This document shows positions 1-11,521 of a DNA stretch of 64,000 bases, piece by piece; position 1 is the first letter of the stretch, and each line of letters starts with the position of its first letter. Below the pieces are notes generated by a model. That model ran no database searches, was not told the origin of the DNA, and saw only the letters and a list, made by a program, of their open reading frames with translations. A program made the position numbers and the translations under genes. This DNA comes from Eledone cirrhosa (lineage: Eukaryota; Mollusca; Cephalopoda; Octopoda; Eledonidae): the NCBI GenBank assembly GCA_964016885.1, contig OZ024742.1, forward strand, positions 360,167,436 through 360,231,435. Direction: 5' to 3'.

Positions 1-120
1 TAACACCCCATCAACGTCTATATAGTGGTGAAGCATCCAGTCACCCATACACATTATCTCTCTTCTATAACACCCAATCAACGTCTATATAGTGGTCACA
101 CATCCAGTCACCTATACACA

Positions 121-560
121 GTATCTCTCTTCTATAACATCCCATCAACGTCTATATAGTGGTTAAACAGCCAGTCACCCATACACATTATCTCTCTTCT
201 ATAACACCCCATCAACGTTTATGTAGTGGTGAAACAACCAGTCACCCATACACCATATCTCTCTTCTATAATACCCTATCAACGTCTATATAGTGGTGAC
301 ACATCCAGTCACCTATACACAGTATCTCTCTTCTATAACACCCCATTGACGTCTATATAGTGGTGAAACAGCCAGTCACCCATTCACAGTATCTCTGTTC
401 TATAACACCCATCAACGTCTATATACTGGTGTCACATCAAGTCACCTATACACAGTATCTCTCTTCTATAACACCCCATCAACGTCTATATAGTGGTGAA
501 AGATCCAGTCACCCATACACAGTATCTCTCTTCTATAACACCCCATCAACGTCTATAAAG
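121..560 (+). repeat. 24-monomer duplication, copy 1
   Basis: This stretch matches 1,728-2,170 with the same order of variant classes: a monomer with gtggttaaacag, then tatgtagtgg with class D, then B, then A with cattcacag and ctctgtt, then a class F with tatactggtgtc. The anchor gtggttaaacag is at about 160 and 1,767, an offset of 1,607 bp. That equals 24 monomers less 1 bp and agrees with one 66-bp monomer (cccatcaac) near 410. The copies differ by several substitutions, for example TTGACG near 347 against TCAACG in the other copy, so this is an older duplication. Confidence 0.75.
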
Positions 561-1269
561 TGGTGAAACATCCAGTCACCCATACACAGTATCTCTCTTC
601 TATAACGCACCATCAACGTCTATATAGTGGTGACACATCCTGTCACCTATACACAGTATCTCTCTTCTATAACACCCCATCAACGTCTATATAGTGTTGA
701 AACAGCCAGTCACCCAAACACAGTATCTCTCTTCTATAACACACCATCAACGTCTATATAGTGGTGAAACAACCAGTCACCCATACACCATACCTCTCTT
801 CTATAATACCCCATCAACGTCTATATAGTGGTGACACATCCAGTCAGCTATACACAGTATCTCTCTTCTATAACACCCCATTGACGTCTATATAGCGGTG
901 AAACAGCCAGTCACCCATACATAGTATCTCTCTTCTATAACACCCCATCAACGTCTATATAGTGTTGAAACAGACAGTCACCCATACACAGTATCTCTCT
1001 TTTATAACACCCCATCAACGTCTATATAGTGGTGAAACAGCCAGTCACCTATACACAGTATCTCTCATCTATAACACCCCATCAACGTCTATATAGAGGT
1101 GACACATCCAGTCACCTATACACAGTATATATCTTCTATAACACCCCATCAACGTCAATATAATGGTGACGCATCCAGTCACCCATACACAGTATCTCTC
1201 TTCTATAACACCCCATCAACGTCTATATAGTGGTGAAACAGCCAGTCACCCATACACAGTATCTCTCTT

Positions 1270-1700
1270 CTATACTACCTCATCAACGACTATATAGTGG
1301 TGACACAGCCACTCACCCATACACAGTATCTCTCTTCTATAACACCCCATCAACGTCTATATAATGGTGACGCATCCAGTCACCTATACACAGTATCTCT
1401 CTTCTATAACACCCCATCAACGTCTATATAGTGGTGAAACAGCCAGTCACCCATTCACAGTATCTCCCTTCTATAACACCCCATCAACGTCTATATAGTG
1501 GTGACACATCCAGTCGCCTATACATAGTATCATTCTTCTATAACACCCTATCAACGTCTATATAGTGGTGAAACATCCAGTCACCCATACACAGTATCTC
1601 TCTTCTATAACACCCCATCAACGTCTATATAGTGGTGAAACAGCCAGTCACCCAAACACAGTATCTCTCTTCTATAATACCCCATCAACGTCTATATAGT
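1270..1700 (+). repeat. Six-monomer N-C-A-I block, founder-like copy
   Basis: Ordered monomers: N (tactacctcatcaacgac, then cactcaccc), C (aatggtgacgc), A with cattcacag, B with the class I ending (tatcattc), a gaaacatcc monomer, and A with cccaaacacag. The same order is at 31,136-31,566. Three anchors (tatatagtgg of N at 1,291/31,157, tatcatt at 1,528/31,394, cccaaacaca at 1,651/31,517) give an identical offset of 29,866 bp. It recurs at about 55.5 and 61.9 kb. Here N reads TCTATACTACC and GTGACACAGCC. The right-hand copies read TCCATACTACC and GTGATACAGCC or GTGATAGAGCC. Confidence 0.8.
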
Positions 1701-1727
1701 GGTGAAACAGCCAGTCATCTATACACG

Positions 1728-2170
1728 GTATCTCTCTTCTATAACATCCCATCAACGTCTATATAGTGGTTAAACAGCCAGTCACCCATACACATTATCT
1801 CTCTTCTATAACACCCCATCAACGTCTATGTAGTGGTGAAACAACCAGTCACCCATACACCATATCTCTCTTCTATAATACCCCATCAACGTCTATATAG
1901 TGGTGACACATCCAGTCACCTATACACAGTATCTCTCTTCTATAACACCCCATCAACGTCTATATAGTGGTGAAACAGCCAGTCACCCATTCACAGTATC
2001 TCTGTTTTATAACACCCCATCAACGTCTATATACTGGTGTCACATCAAGTCACCTATACACAGTATCTCTCTTCTATAACACCCCATCAACGTCTATATA
2101 GTGGTGAAACATCCAGTCACCCATACACAGTATCTCTCTTCAATAACACCCCATCAACGTCTATATAGTG
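1728..2170 (+). repeat. 24-monomer duplication, copy 2
   Basis: Partner of 121-560. The same five-class order is kept, including the rare ggttaaacag and tatactggtgtc variants. It has the full-length 67-bp monomer where the first copy has lost a C, so the deletion arose in copy 1 or was repaired here. The same run of classes also recurs, in diverged form, near 29,600-29,960 and several times to the right of that. Confidence 0.75.
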
Positions 2171-3089
2171 GTGAAACATCCAGTCACCCATACACAGTAT
2201 CTCTCTTCTATTATACCCCATCAACGTCTATATAATGGTGACGCATCCAGTCACCTATACACAGTATCTCTCTTCTATAACACCCTATCAACGTCTATAT
2301 ATTGGTGAAACAGCCAGTCACCCATACACAGTATCTCTCTTCTATAACACCCCATCAACGTCTATATAGTGGTGAAACAACCAGTCACCCATACACCATA
2401 TCTCACTTCTATAATACCCCATCAACGTCTATATATTGGTGACACATCCAGTCACCTATACACAGTATCTCTCTTCTATAACACCCCATTGACGTCTATA
2501 TAGTGGTGAAACAGCCAGTCACCTATACATAGTATCTCTCTTCTATAACACCCCATCAACGTCTATATAGTGGTGAAACAGCCAGTCACCCATACACAGT
2601 ATCTCTCTTCTATAACACCCCATCAACGTCTATATAATGGTGACGCATCCAGTCACCCATACACAGTATCTCTCTTCTATAACACCCCATCAACGTCTAT
2701 ATAGTGGTGAAACGGCCAGTCACCCATACACAGTATCTCTCTTCTATAACACCCCATCAACGTCTATATAGTGGTGAAACAGCCAGACACCTATACACAG
2801 TATCTCTCTTCTATAACACCCCATCAACGTCTGTATAGTGGTGACACAGCCACTCACCCATACACAGTATCTCTCTTCTATAAAGCCCCATCAACATCTA
2901 TATAGTGGCGACACATCCAGTCACCTATACACAGTATCTCTCTTCTATAACACCCCATCAACGTCTACATAGTGGTGAAACAGCCAGTCACCCATACACA
3001 GTATCTCTCTTCTATAACACCCCATCAACGTCTATATAGTGGTGACACATCCAATCACCTATACACAGTATCTCTCTTCTATAACACCC

Positions 3090-3240
3090 CATCAACGTCT
3101 ATAGTGTTGACACATTCAGTCACCTATACACAGTATTTCTCTTCTATAACACCCCATGAACGTCTATATAGTGGTGAAACATCCAGTCACCTATACACAC
3201 AGTATCTCTCTTCTATAATACACCATCAACGTCTATATAG
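3090..3240 (+). repeat. Monomers with offsetting 2-bp indels
   Basis: Near 3,110 the palindrome CTATATAG is shortened to CTATAG (2-bp loss). About 90 bases later CACACAG has become CACACACAG (2-bp gain near 3,200). The net length over five monomers is still 335 bp (2,972 to 3,307). These are the only 2-bp indels I noticed in the window; both fall in TA or CA dinucleotide runs, as expected of slippage. Confidence 0.75.
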
Positions 3241-5091
3241 TGGTGAAACAGCCAGTCACCTATACACAGTATCTCTCTTCTATAACACCCCATCAACGTC
3301 TATATAGTGGTGAAACAGCCAGTCACCCATACACAGTATTTCTCTTCTATAACACCCCATCAACGTCTATATAGTGGTGACGCATCCAGTCACCCATACA
3401 CAGTATCGCTCTTCTATAAACCCCATCAACGTCTATATGGTGTTGAAACAGCCAGTCACCCATACACAGTATCTCTCTTCTATAATACCCCATCAACGTC
3501 TATATAGTGGTGAAACAGCCAGTTACCCATACACAGTATCTCTCTTCTATTATACCCCATCAACGTCTATATAATGGTGACGCATCCAGTCACCTATACA
3601 CAGTATCTCTCTTCTATAACACCCCATCAAGTCTATATATTGGTGAAACAGCCAGTCACCCATACACAGTATCTCTGTTCTATAACACCCCATCAACGTC
3701 TATATAGTGGTGACACATCCAGTCACCCATACACAGTATCTCTCTTCTATAACACCCCATCAACGTCTATATACTGATGAAACAGCCAGTCACCCATACA
3801 CAGTATCTCTCTTCTATAACACCCCATCAACGTCTATATAGTGGTGACACATCCAGTCACCTATACACAGTATGTCTCTTCTATAATACCCCATTCACGT
3901 CTATATATTGGTGACACATCCAGTCACCCATACACAGTATGTCTCTTCTATAACACTCCATCAACGTCTATATAGTGGTGACACATCCAGTCACCTATAC
4001 ACAGTATCCCTCTTCTATAACACCCCATCAACGTCTATGTAGTGGTGAAACAGCCAGTCACCCATACACAATATCTCTCTTCTATAACACACCATCAACG
4101 TCTATATAGTGGTGAAACATCCAGTCACCTATACACAGTATGTCTCTTCTATAATACCCCATTCACGTCTATATAGTTGTGACACATCCAGTCACCCATA
4201 CACAGTATCTCTCTTCTATAACACCCCATCAACGTCTATATAGTGGTGAAACAGCCAGTCACCCATACACAGTATCTCTCTTCTATAACACCCCATCAAC
4301 GTCTATATAGTGGTGTCACATCAAGTCACCTATACACAGTATATCTCTTCTATAACACCCCATCAACGTCTATATAGTGGTGAAACATCCAGTCACCCAT
4401 ACACAGTATCTCTCTTCTATAACACCCCATCAACGTCTATATAGTGGTGAAACATCCAGTCACCCATACACAGTATCTCTCTTCTATAACACCACATCAA
4501 CGTCTATATAGTGGTGACACATCCAGTCACCTATACACAGTATCTCTCTTCTATAACACCGCATCAATGTCTATATAGTGGTGAAACATCCAGTCACCCA
4601 TACACAGTATCTCTCTTCTATAACACCACATCAACGTCTATATAGTGGTGACACATCCAGTCACCTATACACAGTATCTCTCTTCTATAATACCCCATCA
4701 ACGTCTATATAGTGGTGAAACAGCCAGTCACCCAAACACAGTATCTCTCTTCTATAATACTACATCAACGTCTATATAGTGGTGAAACAGCCAGGCACCT
4801 ATACACAGTATCGCTCCTCTATAACACCCCATCAACGTCTATATAGTGGTGAAACAGCCAGTCAGCAATACACAGTATCTCTCTTCTATTAAACCCAATC
4901 AACGTCTATATAATGGTGACGCATCCATTCACCTATTCACAGTATCTCTCTTCTATAACACCCCATCAACGTCTATATATTGGTGAAACAGCCAGTCACC
5001 CATACACAGTATCTCTCTTCTATAACACACCATCAACGTCTATATAGTGGTGAAACAACCAGTCACCCATACACCATATCTCTCTTCTATA

Positions 5092-7264
5092 ATACCCCAT
5101 CAACGTCTATATAGTGGTGACACATACAGTCACCTATACACAGTATCTCTCTTCTATAACACCCCATTGACGTCTATATAGTGGTGAAACAGCCAGTCAC
5201 CCATACATAGTATCTCTCTTCTATAACAGCCCATCAACGTCTATATAGTGGTGAAACAGCCAGTCACCCATACACAGTATCTCTCTTCTATAACAACCCA
5301 TTAACGTCTATATAGTGGTGACACATCCAGTCACCTATACACAGTATCTCTCTTCTATAACACCCCATCAACGTCTATATAATGGTGACGCATCCAGTCA
5401 ACCATACACAGTATCTCTCTTCTATAACACCCCATTAACGTCAATATAGTGGTGAAACAGCCAGTCACCTATACACAGTATTTCTGTTCTATAACACCCC
5501 ATCAACGTCTATATAGTGGTGAAACAGCCAGTCACCTATACACAGTATCTCTCTTCTATAACACCCCATCAACGTCTATATAGTGGTGAAACAGCCAGTC
5601 ACCCATACACAATATCTCTCTTCTATAACACCCCATCAACGTCTATATAGTGGTGACACAGCCACTCACCAATACACAGTATCTCTCTTCTATAATGCCC
5701 CATCAACGTCTATATAGTGGCGACACATCCAGTCACCTATACACAGTATCTCTCTTCTATAACACCCCTTTGACGTCTATATAGTGGTGAAACAGCTAGT
5801 CACCCATACACAGTATCTCTCTTCTATAACACCCCATTCACGTCTATATAGTGGTGACACAGCCACTCACCCATACACAGTATCTCTCTTCTATAATGCC
5901 CCATCAACGTCTATATTATGGTCACGCATCCAGTCACCTATACACAGTATCTCTCTTCTATAACACCCCATTGACGTCTATATAGTGTTGAAACAGCCAG
6001 TCACCCATACACAGTATCTCTCTTTTATAACACACCATCAACGTCTATATAGTGGTGAAACAACCAGTCACCCATACACCATATCTCTCTTCTATAATAC
6101 CCCATCAACGTCTATATAGTGGTGACACATACAGTCACCTATACACAGTATCTCTCTTCTATAACACCCCATTGACGTCAATATAGTGGTGAAACAGCCA
6201 GTCACCCAGACATAGTATCTCTCTTCTGTAACAGCCCATCAACGTCTATATAGTGGTGAAACAGCCAGTCACCCATACACAGTATCTCTCTTCTATAACA
6301 CCCCATCAACGTCTATATAATGGTGACGCATCCAGTCACCCATACACAGTATATCTCTTCTATAACACCCTATCAACGTCTATATAGTGGTGAAACAGCC
6401 AGTCACCCATACACAGTATCTCTCTTCTATTATACCCCATCAACGTCTATATAATGGTGACGCATCCAGTCACCTATACACAGTATCTCTCTTCTATAAC
6501 ACCCCATCAACGTCTATATATTGGTGAAACAGCCAGTCACCCATACACAGTATCTCTCTTCTATTATACCCCATCAACGTCTATATAATGGTGACGCATC
6601 CAGTCACCTATACACAGTATCTCTCTTCTATAACAGCCCATCAACGTCTATATAGTGGTGAAACAACCAGTCACACATACACCATATCTCTCTTCTATAA
6701 TACCCCTTCAACGTCTATATAGTGGTGACACATCCAGTCACCTATACACAGTATCTCTCTTCTATAAAACCCCATTGACGTCTATATAGTGGTGACGCAT
6801 CCAGTCACCTATACACAGTATCTCTCTTCTATAACACCCCATCAACGTCTATGTATTGGTGAAACAGCCAGTCACCCATACACAGTATCTCTCTTCTATA
6901 ACACCCCATCAACGTCTATATAGTGGTGAAACAGCCAGTCACCCATACACAGTATCTCTCTTCTATAACACCCCATCAACGTCTATATAGTGGTGAAACA
7001 ACCAGTCACCCATACACCATATCTTTCTTCTATAATACCCCTTCAACGTCTATATAGTGGTGACACATCCAGTCACCTATACACAGTATCTCTCTTCTAT
7101 AAAACCCCATTGACGTCTATATAGTGGTGAAACAGCCAGTCACCCATACACAGTATATCTCTTCTATTATACCCCATCAACGTCTATATAATGGTGACGC
7201 ATCCAGTCACCTATACACAGTATCTCTCTTCTATAACACCCCATCAACGTCTATATAGTGGTGA
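5092..7264 (+). repeat. 2.17-kb block, copy 1 (offset 6,430)
   Basis: Nearly identical in order and sequence to 11,522-13,694. Rare markers shared at a constant offset of 6,430 bp include gtgacacatacag (about 5,118), tatattatggtcacgc (about 5,913), attgacgtcaat (6,171) and atctttcttc (about 7,021). The offset equals 96 monomers less 2 bp, matching two intervening 66-bp monomers near 7,971 and 9,517. One difference seen is tatgtattgg (near 6,850) against tatatattgg in copy 2. Confidence 0.85.
6171..6182. other. 12-bp palindrome ATTGACGTCAAT
   Basis: In this monomer the TTGACG variant coincides with the TCAATATAG variant, producing a perfect 12-bp palindrome with TGACGTCA at its core. That core is the consensus cAMP-response element bound by CREB/ATF bZIP proteins. 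Its duplicate is at 12,601-12,612, in the partner 2.17-kb block. Given its origin from two common monomer variants, binding function is speculative and the match is probably accidental. Confidence 0.4.
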
Positions 7265-7860
7265 AGCATCCAGTCACCCATACACATTATCTCTCTTCTA
7301 TAACACCCAATCAACGTCTATATAGTGGTCACACATCCAGTCACCTATACACAGTATCTCTCTTCTATAACACCCCATCAACGTCTATATAGTGGTGAAA
7401 CAGCCAGGCACCCATACACAGTATCCCTCTTCTATAACACCCCATCAACGTCTATATAGTGGTGAAACAGCCAGTCACCCATACACAGTATCTCTCTTCT
7501 ATAACACCCCATCAACGTCTATATAGTGGTGACACATCCAGTCACCCATACACAGTATCTCTCTTCTATAACAACCCATCAACGTCTATATACTGATGAA
7601 ATAGCCAGTCACCCATACACAGTATCTCTCTTCTATAACACCCCATTCACGTCTATATAGTGGTGACACATCCAGTCAACCATACACAGTATCTCTCTTC
7701 TATAATACCCCATTCACGTCTATATAGTGGTGACACATCCAGTCACCCATACACAGTATCTCTCTTCTATAACACCCCATCAACGTCTATATAGTGGTGA
7801 AACAGCCAGTCACCCATACACAGTATCTCTCTTCTATAACACTCCATCAACGTCTATATA
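6280..7860 (+). repeat. 1.58-kb block, copy 1 (offset 3,281)
   Basis: Matches 9,561-11,141. Anchors: atggtgacgc followed by tatatctc (6,320 and 9,601), gtgaagcatc with cattatc (7,261 and 10,542), and tatactgatgaaatag (about 7,591 and 10,872). The offset is 3,281 bp, which is 49 monomers less 2 bp. It overlaps the end of the 5,092-7,264 block, so the two duplications have different breakpoints and happened at different times. Confidence 0.85.
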
Positions 7861-10800
7861 GTGGTGAAACAGCCAGTTACCTATACACAGTATCTCTCTT
7901 CTATAACACCCCATCAACGTCTATATAGTGGTGAAACAGCCAGTCACCCATACACAGTATCTCTCTTCTATAACACCCATCAACGTCAATATAGTGGTGA
8001 AACAGCCAGTCACCTATACACAGTATCTCTCATCTATAACACCCCATCAACGTCTATATAATGGTGACGCATCCAGTCACCTATACACAGTATCTCTCTT
8101 CTATAACACCCCATCTACGTCTATATATTGGTGAAACAGCCAGTCACCCATACACAGTATCTCTCTTCTATTATACCCCATCAACGTCTATATAATGGTG
8201 ACGCATCCAGTCACCTATACACAGTATCTCTCTTCTATAACACCCCATCAACGTCTATATAGTGGTGAAACAGCCAGTCACCCATACACAGTATCTCTCT
8301 TCTATAACACCCCATCAACGTCTATATAGTGGTGACGCATCCAGTCGCCCATACACAGTATCTCTCTTCTATAACACCCCATCAACGTCTATATACTGAT
8401 GAAACAGCCAGTCACCTATACACAGTATCTCTCTTCTATAACACCCCATCAACGTCTATATAGTGGTGGCACATCCAGTCACCTATACACAGTATGTCTC
8501 TTCTATAATACCACATTCACGTCTATATAGTGGTGACACATCCAGTCAGCCATACACAGTATCTCTCTTCTATAACACCCCATCAACGTCTATATATTCG
8601 AGACACATCCAGTCACCTATACACAGTATCCCTCTTCTATAACACCCCATCAACGTCTATGTAGTGGTGAAACAGCCAGTCACCCATACACAATATCTCT
8701 CTTCTATAACACCCCATCAACGTCTATATAGTGGTGACACATCCAGTCACCTATACACAGTATGTCTCTTCTATTATACCCCATCAACGTCTATATAATG
8801 GTGACGCATCCAGTCACCTATACACAGTATCTCTCTTCTATAACACCCCATCAACGTCTATATAGTGGTGAAACAGCCAGTCACCCATACACAGTATCTC
8901 TGTTCTATAACACCCCATCAACGTCTATATAGTGGTGAAACAACCAGTCACCCATACACCATATCTCTCTTCTATAATACCCCTTCAACGTCTATATAGT
9001 GGTGAAACAGCCAGTCACCCATACACAGTATCTCTCTTCTATAACACCACATCAACGTCTATATAGTGGTGACACATCCAGTCACCCATACACAGTATCT
9101 CTCTTCTATAACAACCCATCAACGTCTATATACTGATGAAATAGCCAGTCACCCATACACAGTATCTCTCTTCTATAACACCCCATCAACGTCTATATAG
9201 TGGTGACACATCCAGTCAGCTACACACAGTATGTCTCTTCTATAATACCCCATTCACGTCTATATAGTGGTGACACATCCAGTCACCCATACACAGTATC
9301 TCTCTTCTATAACACCCCATCAACGTCTATATAGTGGTGAAACAGCCAGTCACCCATACACAGTATCTCTCTTCTATAACACTCCATTAACGTCTATATA
9401 TTGGTGAAACAGCCAGTTACCTATACACAGTATCTCTCTTCTATAACACCCCATCAACGTCTATATAGTGGTGAAACAGCCAGTCACCCATACACAGTAT
9501 CTCTCTTCTATAACACCCATCAACGTCAATATAGTGGTGAAACAGCCAGTCACCTATACACAGTATCTCTCTTCTATAACACCCCATCAACGTCTATATA
9601 ATGGTGACGCATCCAGTCACCCATACACAGTATATCTCTTCTATAACACCCTATCAACGTCTATATAGTGGTGAAACAGCCAGTCACCCATACACAGTAT
9701 CTCTCTTCTATTATACCCCATCAACGTCTATATAATGGTGACGCATCCAGTCACCTATACACAGTATCTCTCTTCTATAACACCCCATCAACGTCTATAT
9801 ATTGGTGAAACAGCCAGTCACCCATACACAGTATCTCTCTTCTATTATACCCCATCAACGTCTATATAATGGTGACGCATCCAGTCACCTATACACAGTA
9901 TCTCTCTTCTATAACAGCCCATCAACGTCTATATAGTGGTGAAACAACCAGTCACACATACACCATATCTCTCTTCTATAATACCCCTTCAACGTCTATA
10001 TAGTGGTGACACATCCAGTCACCTATACACAGTATCTCTCTTCTATAAAACCCCATTGACGTCTATATAGTGGTGACGCATCCAGTCACCTATACACAGT
10101 ATCTCTCTTCTATAACACCCCATCAACGTCTATATATTGGTGAAACAGCCAGTCACCCATACACAGTATCTCTCTTCTATAACACCCCATCAACGTCTAT
10201 ATAGTGGTGAAACAGCCAGTCACCCATACACAGTATCTCTCTTCTATAACACCCCATCAACGTCTATATAGTGGTGAAACAACCAGTCACCCATACACCA
10301 TATCTTTCTTCTATAATACCCCTTCAACGTCTATATACTGGTGACACATCCAGTCACCTATACACAGTATCTCTCTTCTATAAAACCCCATTGACGTCTA
10401 TATAGTGGTGAAACAGCCAGTCACCCATACACAGTATATCTCTTCTATTATACCCCATCAACGTCTATATAATGGTGACGCATCCAGTCACCTATACACA
10501 GTATCTCTCTTCTATAACACCCCATCAACGTCTATATAGTGGTGAAGCATCCAGTCACCCATACACATTATCTCTCTTCTATAACACCCAATCAACGTCT
10601 ATATAGTGGTCACACATCCAGTCACCTATACACAGTATCTCTCTTCTATAACACCCCATCAACGTCTATATAGTGGTGAAACAGCCAGGCACCCATACAC
10701 AGTATCCCTCTTCTATAACACCCCATCAACGTCTATATAGTGGTGAAACAGCCAGTCACCCATACACAGTATCTCTCTTCTATAACACCCCATCAACGTC

Positions 10801-11165
10801 TATATAGTGGTGACACATCCAGTCACCCATACACAGTATCTCTCTTCTATAACAACCCATCAACGTCTATATACTGATGAAATAGCCAGTCACCCATACA
10901 CAGTATCTCTCTTCTATAACACCCCATTCACGTCTATATAGTGGTGACACATCCAGTCAACCATACACAGTATCTCTCTTCTATATTACCCCATTCACGT
11001 CTATATAGTGGTGACACATCCAGTCACCCATACACAGTATCTCTCTTCTATAACACCCCATCAACGTCTATATAGTGGTGAAACAGCCAGTCACCCATAC
11101 ACAGTATCTCTCTTCTATAACACTCCATCAACGTCTATATAGTGGTGAAACAGCCAGTCACCCAT
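7663..11165 (+). repeat. 3.5-kb block, copy 1 (offset 8,705)
   Basis: Collinear with 16,368-19,870 at a constant 8,705 bp (130 monomers less 5 bp). Anchors: gtgacacatccagtcaacc (7,663 and 16,368), tatatattcgag (8,591 and 17,296), the cagttacc monomer (9,401 and 18,106) and gtgaagcatc (10,542 and 19,247). Differences I saw are few, for example ggtcacac near 10,606 against ggtcaaac near 19,311. Its first 2 kb also match 13,691 onward at offset 6,028. Confidence 0.85.
9561..11141 (+). repeat. 1.58-kb block, copy 2 (offset 3,281)
   Basis: Partner of 6,280-7,860. The order of D, B, TTGACG-A, C, H/G and E-type (tatactgatgaaatag) monomers is kept. It has ctatattacc near 10,981 where the partner has ctataatacc near 7,700. 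The match breaks near 11,142: here a monomer with acaacccattaacg follows, while the partner continues with a cagttacc monomer. Confidence 0.8.
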
Positions 11166-11521
11166 ACACAGTATCTCTCTTCTATAACAACCCATTAACG
11201 TCTATATAGTGGTGACACATCCAGTCACCTATACACAGTATCTCTCTTCTATAACACCCCATCAACGTCTATATAATGGTGACGCATCCAGTCAACCATA
11301 CACAGTATCTCTCTTCTATAACACCCCATCAACGTCTATATAGTGGTGACACATCCAGTCACCCATACACAGTATCTCTCTTCTATAACAACCCATCAAC
11401 GTCTATATACTGATGAAATAGCCAGTCACCCATACACAGTATCTCTCTTCTATAACACCCCATTCACGTCTATATAGTGGTGACACATCCAGTCAACCAT
11501 ACACAGTATCTCTCTTCTATA
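11142..11521 (+). repeat. Junction patch between duplicated blocks
   Basis: About six monomers joining two larger blocks. The first three resemble those near 5,250-5,420 (acaacccattaacg, B, C with gtcaacc). The last three repeat the E-type tatactgatgaaatag and gtcaacc monomers already seen at 10,872-10,990, including ctatattacc. This looks like a recombination junction with a short local re-duplication. Confidence 0.65.

Larger units (their letters stand above)
1..5091 (+). repeat. Left irregular satellite domain
   Basis: About 76 monomers with more scattered private substitutions than the right half and no dominant long repeat unit. It opens with an H/G pair (gaagcatcc with cattatc, then caatcaacg and gtggtcacac), which recurs near 7,261, 10,542, 19,247 and 21,258. 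It contains class F monomers near 430, 2,035 and 4,313, and a single N-type monomer near 1,271-1,320. Unusual indels cluster at 3,100-3,640: a 2-bp loss near 3,110, a 2-bp gain near 3,200, and 1-bp losses near 3,417 and 3,630. I see no genes here. Confidence 0.85.

Noticed and set aside
18..25. TATA-box or promoter reading of TCTATATAGTGG in each monomer.
   Set aside because: It is a short AT palindrome repeated about 955 times with no other promoter element, downstream gene or directional signal. The resemblance is not enough to call a promoter.
2972..3307. A 111-codon open frame starting at GTG on the + strand.
   Set aside because: It is pure satellite translated through five monomers. It stays open only because of the indels near 3,110-3,200. 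Its product is the monomer repeated in rotating frames, with no start context, codon bias or conserved domain.
7591..7606. Hammerhead ribozyme core, suggested by CTGATGAAAC in class E monomers (also near 3,775, 8,395, 32,903 and many others).
   Set aside because: CUGAUGA and GAAAC overlap, leaving no room for stem II, and the flanks do not pair to form stems I and III. The string comes from two changes in GTGGTGAAAC.
7861..8134. Open frames of 66-68 codons at 7,861 and 7,928, and their equals at 9,401, 13,889, 16,566, 18,106, 19,780, 21,789, 22,324, 24,802, 25,672, 27,681, 29,623 and 51,866.
   Set aside because: Because 67 is not a multiple of 3, the frame rotates each monomer and TATATAG normally stops it after about 45 codons. 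A 1-bp shorter monomer delays the stop to 67 codons. In the copies I traced (7,861, 22,324, 29,623, 51,866 and others) the frame contains a 66-bp monomer, so these frames only report indels.
8597..8614. CENP-B box, suggested by TTCGAGACACATCC in the tatatattcgag monomer (also near 14,625, 17,302 and 20,650).
   Set aside because: Only the TTCG and the central A of the consensus match. The CGGG part is absent (TCCA here). The monomer arises from two substitutions in tatatattggtg and occurs only four times by duplication.
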